Both the position numbers and the translations under genes were made by a program. A stretch of 64,000 nt of DNA from Tausonia pullulans. Taxonomy: Eukaryota > Basidiomycota > Tremellomycetes > Cystofilobasidiales > Mrakiaceae. The DNA is taken from the NCBI GenBank assembly GCA_951802195.1, contig OX637623.1, forward strand, positions 372,001 through 436,000, read 5' to 3'. Positions 56,083 to 64,000 of this stretch are shown here, piece by piece; the first letter of the stretch is position 1, and each line of letters begins with the position of its first letter. The notes beneath the pieces are model-generated. The model worked only from the letters and a program-made list of their open reading frames with translations, was not told where the DNA came from and ran no database searches.

Positions 56083-58343
56083 TTAGACCGTCGGCTCCGG
56101 AACAGTTCCCGCGGGCTTGCTCGCCCAGGTCTGCAGTCGATGTTATACAAAGTGGTCAGCTTTCTCCCTCAGGGATTTCGAATATAAGACGATGAGAACG
56201 CGAGCGAGACTCACGTCCATCTCGGCGTCGAGCTCAGCCTGCGTCTTGGGAGGCCGACGACCAGAGCCTGCCTTGCGGCCTCCTCCTCCGTTGGCGGCGG
56301 CTCCGCGGGGCCGGCGTCTGCAACACAAAGAAGCGACGTGTCAGTTTGCATACGTTCCCAGCGACAAGGGAGAAGAGGTGAAGACTCACCCTCCAGAAGC
56401 GGCACCAGCGGCTGAAGAAGCGACGGCCGGAGCCGCAGCAGCGGCGGCAGGGGCGACTGGGGCGACCCGCTGGCTGAGGGACTGGGTTGCCGGGGGCTTA
56501 GAGAAAACGAGCTCGACCTTCATCGGGGTCCCTGTGGTAGCCGAGCGAAGTTGTGGATATGGATGTGGGCGTGAATGTGGGTGAGGGTAGGTGCGTTGGT
56601 GAGCGGGAATGCGTTTATTACATGAAGGTGAGGATGATTCGAAAGGCGTGGGGAAGGGAAGAGGCGAGAGGGAACGAGGAGGTTGGGTGTATCAGTCGGA
56701 AGGTGTCCGTGGATGATGGGAGAGACGGCCGTAAGAGACGCGTATGTGTGGTAGATAGCTAGCGAGCGAGCGAGCGGAACGTCCACGAGCCCCTGAATGT
56801 GGTAGAACGAGGAGGAGGTACGCGAGGTGCGCGACGGCGTCGTCGGGCGAAGACGAACGGCAACAAGGGAGTTGGAGGTCCAACAGAGCCGGACGCCGGT
56901 GTCGTCGTCGTCATCGTCGTTGGAGCGTCATGAGAAGAAAGAGCCGGTGGCCAGCCGGTCTCCTGTGATTGGGGTAAGCGAGGCTTAGGGGAAGCCTCGC
57001 GTGCGAGTCGTGCCCTCTAGTCGCTCATCATCGAGCGACAGGGAAGAGCGCGTCGGAGTCCGTCGGGCTAAGTTGATGCGCAGGTCTCCGCTCCCCCTCC
57101 CGCGCGAGTTCGTGTCGCTCCGATATCACTCGGAGGTCGACGCAGCGGGTGGTGGAGCGTCGCTCGCGCAGGCTACCCGACCTCGCCTGGTGGGAAGTGG
57201 CCGGGACTGGTGCGCCGGCACGGCGAGCTTCTCTTCCCGAAGGAAGCCCACGACTGTCCGAGCTCGACGGCTTAAACGCTCACACCCTGGGAACTACGCA
57301 TAAGAGGAAGAGGGGGACGCATCCGACGCCCCCGCTCGTCGACGTCGACCGCGCCCTCTATTCGGCGGAGTCGCATCGCTAGTGAGGCGGGACGCGGTGA
57401 GTGGCGCCTGGCTAGCTGGTCGACTCGTGGCAAGCCCTAAAGCTCCTGTTGCTCGCGCGGACGCGCGCAGAGCGAATCCGAAACGGGTCGATACTGGTCG
57501 TCGTCGATCGGACACAATCACCATCCCTGCCCGGAGGCGAAGGGGCAAACGATCCTAGTTGAGCTTGGGCTAGGCTGGGCTCGCTCGCTTGGTCTAGAGA
57601 CCACCTGCAAAAAGAGGGAAGAGAAAGAGAAGAGATGAGGGAAAAAGTCCTACTAACGTCCATCGATGAGTCGGTTGTTGTCTAGGCCGAGATAAGACGG
57701 GCGAGCAGTCAGCGGCCGCACTCCCTCCCCTCTCTTTTACAACTAGAGTCCAGACTCACACTCCTTGAATGCCTTTTGAGCGTCACCCTTGCGCTTGAAG
57801 ACGACGGTCGCGACACCCTTGTGCTTGCCATTCTTGTCGTACGCGAGGAAGCACTCGCCGGTGGGTCCGACGGTCGACTGGAAGAGATCCTAGAGGAGAG
57901 GAAGGCAGAAAGAGGGTCACGTGTCAGGTCAGCCCTCTGATGGCTCGAGAAGGTAGGATTAGAGTCACTAACCCGGACGGCGGCGTCATCGACGTCAAGA
58001 GGAAGGTTGGAGACGATGATCTTGAAGGCCTCGCCAGCACCTCCCCCGGCCCCACCCTGCTGGATGGCAGCGGCGGCCTGGGCCTGGCGGGCGGCAACGC
58101 CGGCGTTGTTGCCCTGGGGAACGGCACCTCCGGAGTAGCGGGCACGGGCGGATCCACGTCTGAACGAATGGGGAATTGTCAACTGGGCACCGCGAGCAAT
58201 GTACAGAGCAAAGAGCCAACGCACCCTCTGGCAGCGGCGGGGGCAGCGGCGGGGGCGGGGGCGGCAGGAGCAGTGGCGCGTCCGGCTCCTCCGACGCGTC
58301 CTCCTCCACGGCGGCGGCCAGCCTTAGGCTTAGCGGCGATCAT
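56083..58343 (-). CDS. mRNA export adaptor ALY/REF (Yra1/Mlo3) with very long intron
   Basis: RNA-binding adaptor of the TREX complex that links the UAP56/Sub2 helicase to the export receptor. It starts [20 protein letters not shown] at 58343, followed by an Ala/Pro-rich and RG-rich N-terminal part (ARGRGSARARYSGGAVPQGN). The RRM has AFKIIVSNLPLDVDDAAVR (RNP2), FLAYDKNGKHKGVATVVFKR (RNP1), KAFKEYNNRLIDGRTPMKVE and LVF. The C-terminal part is Ala/Gly-rich with RRPRGAAANGGGGRKAGSGR and the helicase-binding motif TQAELDAEMDDYTQAW, then the stop after TVPEPTV. The intron inside the RRM, between LIDG and TPMKVE, runs 56532-57657, 1126 nt, about ten times longer than others in the window. Its donor is GGAC|GTTAGT and acceptor CTACCACAG|GG. 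The remaining introns are short. Confidence 0.94.
56532..57657 (-). promoter_or_regulatory. 1.1 kb intron of ALY/REF, candidate autoregulatory element
   Basis: Non-coding stretch between two exons of the ALY/REF RRM, joined in phase 1 (C|GG ACC CCG). It contains no recognisable gene on either strand. In budding yeast the orthologue YRA1 also has an unusually long intron (over 700 nt) inside the RRM, used for feedback control of its own mRNA. The parallel in place and size suggests similar control, which is inference. Confidence 0.6.
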
Positions 58344-58797
58344 CTGGAATAGAAGTGGAGGAGAAGGGCGCAGCGGTAAGGGAGTGGATGGGCATGCGGG
58401 CAAGCGAGCGGTGTGGATGGGAGGGCGGAAGGTCGTAAGGCGTGGGAGGTGGGGCAAGAGAGGGTGTATGCAGGGCCAAAGGACGAACGTCATCAAGGGT
58501 CATGTCAACGTCCATCGTGAAGAGAGCTGGCTGGGGTTTGTGGTTGGTTGAGGGTGGGAGAAGGTGGGTGGGTGGGGGCGAGAAGGAGGGTCGTGGTGGT
58601 TGGGCGGCAGGGCGTGCAGGGAAAAGCGCGAAGGTTCGTCCCGTCGAGGCGATTATCCCAGAGTTTGTCCTCATCTGTAATGGCTTGGGAACAACTTTTG
58701 TAACGACAACCACGCTTGACCAGGCCGTTTTCGCCTCGCGGCTCTCGTCCCCCCGACCACCAGCCCTTCCGCCGCTTGCTCCCCTCATCCGCCGACC
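58344..58797. promoter_or_regulatory. Short divergent promoter (ALY/REF and small membrane protein)
   Basis: A 454 bp region separates two outward-facing starts. It is rich in G runs on the plus strand (ggtgggtgggtgggggcg, about 58,566-58,583) near the ALY/REF side. Such short shared promoters often give coordinated expression, though nothing here shows it. Confidence 0.5.
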
Positions 58798-59446
58798 ATG
58801 TCTCCCCACGTCCAGCTCCCCCAGTCCGACTGGACCGCCCTCGAGTCCCACAAGCACTACACCGTCGAGCGCATCGGCGGTGGAACCACCTACCCCATCC
58901 GGGCTCCCCAGCAGTGCGTACTCCCAAGCTTCCAGGCTGCTCGACCTTGCTCTCTCGCCTCCGCGCTTGCTCGCTCCAGCTGCCGTTGCCGCTCGCCCGC
59001 CCTTGCTCTTCTTCCCTCCCGGCCTTGGGCTGACATCCCCTGCTTGCTTCTCCCTCCCCAGCCCCGTCGGAACCGCCGCGACCGCTTACTCGCCCTTCCC
59101 TCCCCGTCTCCCCTTCGCCTGGACCACCAAGACTCCCCTCAAGTTCCTCGCCGTCGCGACCGTTGGTGCGTGCTCTTCATTGTCTGCCACTGCCTTTCCC
59201 CTCGCTGACGGGCATCCAACGCTTCCGCAGGCTTCGTCGTCGCCAACACTTACGCCGCCCAGCAGGAGGAGATCAAGGTCAACGAGACGCGCGTGAAGAT
59301 GGGTCTCGAGCCGGTCCCGTACATGAACGGCAAGCCCAGGATCTTCTCGTGTACGTCGCCTGTCCCATCTGTCCTCGACCCACGAGGAATGCCGAGGACT
59401 TCCGGGCTGAATGCGCTGCTGCTCCTCAGTCGGACAGAACTACTAG
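58798..59446 (+). CDS. Small single-span membrane protein, 118 residues
   Basis: Four exons fit exactly in phase: 58798-58913, 59062-59165, 59231-59350 and 59430-59446. The protein starts MSPHVQLPQSDWTALESHKH, continues TVERIGGGTTYPIRAP and TAYSPFPPRLPFAWTTKTPL, then has a single membrane span KFLAVATVGFVVANTYAAQQ and a short charged end NETRVKMGLEPVPYMNGK closing RIFSFGQNY. The layout resembles small subunits of mitochondrial membrane complexes, with an N-terminal soluble part before a lone helix, but I cannot name a family. The tiny last exon (17 nt) completes the frame. It is divergent from ALY/REF. Confidence 0.77.
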
Positions 59447-60283
59447 ATAATGCGTTGCGACTCGGAGCGGCGCGCTCTGCTGGGAGGAGAGAGGGAGCAG
59501 CAAGCAAGCAGGAGGAGGAAGATCGAGGAAGTATGTCAATGGGCCGTCTCACCGAACCGAGCTCCTTCTGCTCTTTCCTCTTTTCTCTGTGCCCTCACAG
59601 CAACATCATCATTACCATCTGGCTTTCCGCACGATACCAGCTTTCGGCTGCACCCATTCGACTGGCGTGCGCGTGGGCGCGTGCTCTCTGGATGGGGCGG
59701 TCGAGCGAGCGGCTCTCCCTTGCACGCGCCGGCGCGGGATTGGCTGTAGCTTCCGCCATATGCTATCCTTCAGCCTCGGCCTCCCTCTCCTCTTCTTGAA
59801 GTACATCTTCTAGTTGCTCTCCTTCAGTGGCTGCTGGAAATCTCGACCAGCTCAGGATGGGGCGCGCTTGCTCGTCCGGAGCGCCTTCCGTCGATCGATC
59901 GTCGGGTCGAGAGACAGGGAGATGCGGTCGAGTGTCATCCTTGCCCAGGCGGACGACGACCTTGTCGCTTTCTGGTCTGTCTGGAGGAGCGGCAGGTATC
60001 TCTGGCTTCTCGTCCACTCACGCGGGCGAGGTGGATGGGCAAAGGAATAACGCATCGGAACTCGACATCCGTCGTCAGCTCCATCTTCCCGCGCGCGCGA
60101 TCGTGTCGTCGCGTTTGTTCGCGACGCTGACATCGTGGATAGCAGAGTGGACATAGAGAGAGAGCTGAGGCCAGACAGCCAGAAGGATCAGAGAACGAAG
60201 CAAGAAAAAGCCAGATCTAGACAGATATCGTCATCATAAGATTCTGCAACCCCCCGTTGCTCCTTATTGTACAAGTCGCTTGA
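59447..60283. other. Convergent 3' region, no supported gene
   Basis: About 0.8 kb between the small membrane protein (plus) and the sterol glucosyltransferase (minus). An 84-codon minus-strand open frame at 59,763-60,017 is acidic and reads smoothly but has no family resemblance; it could be a small gene or chance. Confidence 0.45.
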
Positions 60284-63200
60284 TCACCTTTTTACTAAGT
60301 CAATCCCCGACTCAGCCTTGCCCCTTTCATACCCTCTCAGCTCAGCTGCCGCTAAATGCCTCAACCATCTCGCCTCCTCGTTCGTCAACACTCTCCCCTT
60401 CTCCCCCCGAATCACATCCCCCTCTTCCCTCTGCCCTTCCTCAGCAGTCAGCGTGTCGGTGGGATCCACTAACGTTTGTCTCGTATCCTTCGCTCTCCCT
60501 TCCTCCACCTCCGACCCCTGGACCCTCTCAACAGCCCGCTCAACTATCTCCCTCCTCCTCGCCTCCTTCCCCCTCTCAGCGCTTTCAAAGGCCTCCATGA
60601 CCTTCTCCTGATCCTTTCTCGTACCCTGCTTCACATCCGCTCGCCCCTGGGAGACCCGCGCTGCCCGGATCGCTTGCTCGGCTCGGGTAAGGCTCGGAGT
60701 GTCGGACCATGAGAGGAGCGTCTGGAGGGAGCGTCGGGCGCCAGTCGCTGGGTGTGCAACCTTTCTCTTGGAGTCAGAAAGGGAAGAATATGGGAGGAGA
60801 GAGGGGGAGGACGAACGACGCCAACGATCCCAGCGGCAGGCTTGAGGGTCGCGTTGATGTAGGATCGGCCGGCACCTTTGATGGCTGATTTATAGACGGA
60901 TGTGGTCAGTCCGAGGGGGGGGGGTGGGGGGTTGGAAGGAACGATGGAGCGGTAAGGGCAGTCTGTACCTCCTATGACGCCCTGCATGTCGCACTGAGGG
61001 TCAGCTAAGCGAAAGTCAAAATAACAAGAGAGGGCAGACCTCCTGCTTGGCACCCTGTAGAGGTTCCGTCACGAGCCCCATGATGCCGTCGTAGTATCCC
61101 CAGGCGAGGCCCTGACAGGCTCATCCGTCCGTCAGCTTTGAACTACAGCTGCAGCTAGAGGGAAACAGCTCATATTGACCTTCACGCCTTCCCGCACGCC
61201 AGAGGATAAGTCGGAGACCTTGCCGGGCTACGCCCATTCGCCATCGACAGGCGAAATCAGCGCGTGTGATAAGACTGAGAGAACGCATAGAGAAGGAGAG
61301 TACTGCACCTGGCGGACTTCAGAGCCATACAGCTTGGGGACGTTGACGAAGCCCTCGTCTTGTTGTTTGTCCTTCAGATCAGCAGCGAACCAACCAACAC
61401 GTCAGAGAGGGTGGCTTCCGCTCACGAATTGATCCTACGCAAAAACAACATGCGCGGTCAGCATGCAGCCTTCTGTCCTTCTCAGGGTAAGAGAAGATCC
61501 ACCAATAATGTTCAGTACGCCCTTCGGTATCGCAACCGTCGTATCAATCAAGCCCTTTGGATTGGGTGGATCCAGGAAAATTTGCCCGATCCCAGCCCAG
61601 TAGTGCGTGATAGTCGAGAGGATTGCGGTCGCTCCGCCCGTGATGGGGTCTTCTCAACGAAACTCAAAGTCAGACAGAATTTTGCTAAGAAGGAGGAAGG
61701 AATTCTCACCTGTAGCTTGTTTTCTACAGGATTGGCACGTGGGGCGATCACTAGCATTAGCAAGGGCGACCTAAGATTATCTTGGGCGGTCGCACCTCGT
61801 CGCGTATTCCTTTCTGCAATAGTACAGGCTCAGATCAGTGCAACACGAGAGCATCCGAGGGGAAGTGCTGCTCACGGTCGATGAGGCTCGAGCGAGTTGA
61901 GCTTGATTTTACTAGCATCGACGAGCGTCTGTGCCGCAAATGCCGAGAGTCGGAGACAGAGCTCGTCGGACCACCATACAGCGACTCTAGACGGGTCGAG
62001 CTCGCAGCTGAAATAAAAGGTGTGTCAGGCTCTGGAAGGCGCTGGTGCTGAACAGCTCGGACGAACCGCATGTTCTTGAGCGGGAGGTGGCGATAGAATG
62101 ACTCGACACCCTCTTTAACTCCATCCTGTCGGGTCGGAGCAAACTATGAACTGCTCTATCGAGGTGGAGCGCCATTTGGACTCACCTCGTTTTGGATTTC
62201 CTCGCTCATCCTCTTCGCGGCCTGCTGAGCAGGCTCACTCGTGGCGAACCGGATCGCGTCAGCCAACTTCTCCACGGTGAGGCTCTTTGAGTGAATCCTG
62301 TCCAAAGACGTGGGTCATTAGTCCACAGCGCTTCGTCAAGAACCAATGCTAATTCACGCTTGTGGGCCAGCTCCCGCCTTCTCTACCATCTCGCCCCAGA
62401 AGGCCTGGTCGCCAAAGAAAGGACAGATGATCGTCGGCCGGCCGTGTAGGAGTCCGACTGGCACACCAAGCCAAATCTGTCGTCAACGATTCGTCTTCTC
62501 ATCATTCAGACATGCGACTCACTCGCCGTCGTTCCCGCCCCACCATGGTGGCAAACCGCCGACACTTGCTTGAACAGCCAATCATGCGGCACATTCCCCA
62601 AGATGAACACATCCTCCGGTACCTCAGCCCCTCCCAAGCCACCCCATCCGGCACTGACAAGCGCACGGACCCCACTTGCTCGGACGGCATCGAAAATCGT
62701 CCGGGACATGGCTGCTGGGTCAGGGATGGGCACGGAACCGAAGCCAATGTAGATGGGGGGAGAGCCCGCGGCGAGGAAGCGGGATAGATCGGAGGGGGGT
62801 TCGTAGCCTGTTGCTAGGTCTGGTTGATCGCGATTGGTCGATAAGAGGAACGATCAGAATGACAGTATTACTGACATCCATGCAATATAGCTCACCAAGG
62901 AAGTAGAAGCCCACGATATCTGGAGAGTTCGCAGCGCTCTTCAGAACCTGTTCACCGTATTGCTTTTCTTTCCTCACCTGTTGTATTCTTCCAGTCCTTA
63001 GGCTTAGGGATCAAGCTCGGCGACCAGACGTACGTCCAGGGAATCTGACAGTCGTTTGCTTTCGGGTGAGCGAGCCCCCGACAAATCCCAGTCTTGCTAC
63101 CATCCTCACCTTCAGACGATCCACCACGGACGGACCTGACTGCCAAGTGAGCGGTTCCAGGCCAAGTGTCGCCGTCCGGAAGGCGTTCGTGATTCCCGCA

Positions 63201-64000
63201 AGGCCCTGCCATCTGAAGCGTCGAGTGAGTCAGTTTTGATCAACTCTTCATCGCACCATAAGCAAAGCCCACTGGAGCATCTCCGCAAGCGCGAATCTGG
63301 GGGAGTGGCAGTCAGATCTGGGGCGTCTCTACTCGTCCGGCCGATCAGACGCACGAAAGGTAGTTGGTGAGGCCATTTGGCGCGTTCGAAGACTCGATCT
63401 GCGTGAGACGGAATGGGTGGGTGGGTGTGCATCCTCACTGAAAACGGAATATGCACGCACATGGACGAGCGGGTGCGCAAATGCCGTTGTCGCTGACCAC
63501 GGCATCGTGAAGGTCAGCTGGAGTGGGAGACCCAGCGCCTCGGCGAGATGAATGTGTGCAAAGGCAGGAGGGTTGGAGATGAGGGCATCGATGGCGAAGG
63601 GCGTGCCTGTGACGGGGTCGGGCGAGTATGTCGCTTTGAAGCATCCTTCCATGCTGAGAGGATAAGGTGTGAGCGAGGGCAAGAGTGAACTACAGGATCA
63701 AGGCTCACATCTCGCTCAGCATCCGCCTTTTCTTTGGGATGTCGCCGTTAGTAAGAGAATCGAAGCCGGGGATCAGGCCAGGATCTGGGAAAGGTTCAAA
63801 GTCAGCAGCCTATTCAACACCTCAAAGGGGAAAAGGGCTTACTCTTGACCATGAAACTCATAAGCTCCTTCGGATCACCTCCGATGTCGAAGAACTCGAC
63901 CTTGCCCCTGGTTGATTCGCGAACAAAAGCAGCGAACTCTTTGTGCTGGATCAGGTCATGTTGAATCAGCGTAGAGATACCTCGGGCGGACGAGTTGAAC
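60284..64000 (-). CDS. Sterol 3-beta-glucosyltransferase (UGT51/Atg26 type), 5' end outside window
   Basis: Membrane-associated enzyme that moves glucose from UDP-glucose onto ergosterol. The gene runs off the right edge, so its start is not seen. The N-terminal half of the catalytic part includes [62 protein letters not shown] and [17 protein letters not shown]. The donor-binding half has [48 protein letters not shown] and the UDP-sugar signature HHGGAGTTA, then [20 protein letters not shown]. Downstream is a charged helical part and a region like the C-terminal tails of this family, [20 protein letters not shown], then a long acidic/basic coiled tail ending ESGIDLVKR. About fourteen introns are visible. 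The catalytic part looks complete. Confidence 0.92.

Noticed and set aside
56083-58343. Two separate genes instead of ALY/REF with a long intron
   Set aside because: The two sides are halves of one RRM: the exon ending LIDG lacks the last strand, and the exon starting TPMKVELVF supplies it in phase.
59763-60017. 84-codon acidic minus-strand open frame
   Set aside because: Reads smoothly but has no family resemblance, and the opposite strand is simple Ser/Ala sequence; kept only as a note.
1-64000. CRISPR arrays, rRNA, transposons or virus-like elements
   Set aside because: No spaced repeat arrays, reverse transcriptase, transposase, integrase or terminal repeats were seen; the only RNA gene recognised is tRNA-Glu.

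Overview
This 64 kb window looks like nuclear DNA of a filamentous-fungus relative with a yeast-type gene set, most likely a basidiomycete yeast (Pucciniomycotina such as Rhodotorula/Sporobolomyces relatives, or a similar group). The grounds are fairly GC-rich DNA, genes cut by many short introns (about 50-140 nt) with GTGAGT/GTAAGT-like donors and pyrimidine-rich CAG/TAG acceptors, and fungal families such as a GT90 CAP10-like glycosyltransferase, PHO89, a sterol glucosyltransferase and an RMD1/DUF155 protein. The group assignment is inference. I saw no transposon, virus-like element, rRNA or CRISPR array.

Layout, left to right. 1-1.0 kb: repeats and unassigned sequence. 1.0-8.5 kb, minus strand: an NmrA-like NAD(P)-binding protein, a possible small CHCH-like gene, a protein built of three RidA (YjgF) domains, and a PHO89-type phosphate symporter. 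9.9-15.0 kb: an intronless RCC1-like protein (minus) and a disordered protein with an eIF4E-binding motif (plus). 15.1-21.4 kb, minus: a full ABCB/MDR-type ABC exporter. 21.4-25.5 kb: gene-poor, with a tRNA-Glu(CTC) and one small candidate gene. 25.5-28.5 kb, minus: a stress hydrophilin with a fresh internal duplication, then a CFAP20 (cilia and flagella associated protein 20) homologue. 30.0-33.8 kb: a bZIP factor (plus) and a protein with a VQ-like motif (minus). 34.4-40.2 kb, minus: condensin subunit Cnd1. 40.8-55.8 kb, plus: a MAPR/cytochrome-b5-like haem protein, an MFS sugar transporter, an RMD1-family protein, a small mitochondrial-type membrane protein, a secreted GDSL esterase and a GT90 glycosyltransferase. 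56.1-64 kb: the mRNA export adaptor ALY/REF (minus) with a 1.1 kb intron, a divergent small membrane protein (plus), and a sterol glucosyltransferase (minus) running off the right edge.

The genes are a normal eukaryotic mix, not an operon or island, and I see no pathway shared by neighbours. The items most worth a second look are the CFAP20 homologue in an apparently non-flagellate fungus, the triple-RidA fusion whose repeats share an intron position, the outsized intron inside the RRM of ALY/REF (recalling the autoregulatory intron of budding-yeast YRA1), and the 265 bp exon-plus-intron duplication in the hydrophilin. Splice sites were placed by eye from reading frame and family similarity; gene spans run from start codon to stop codon and include introns.
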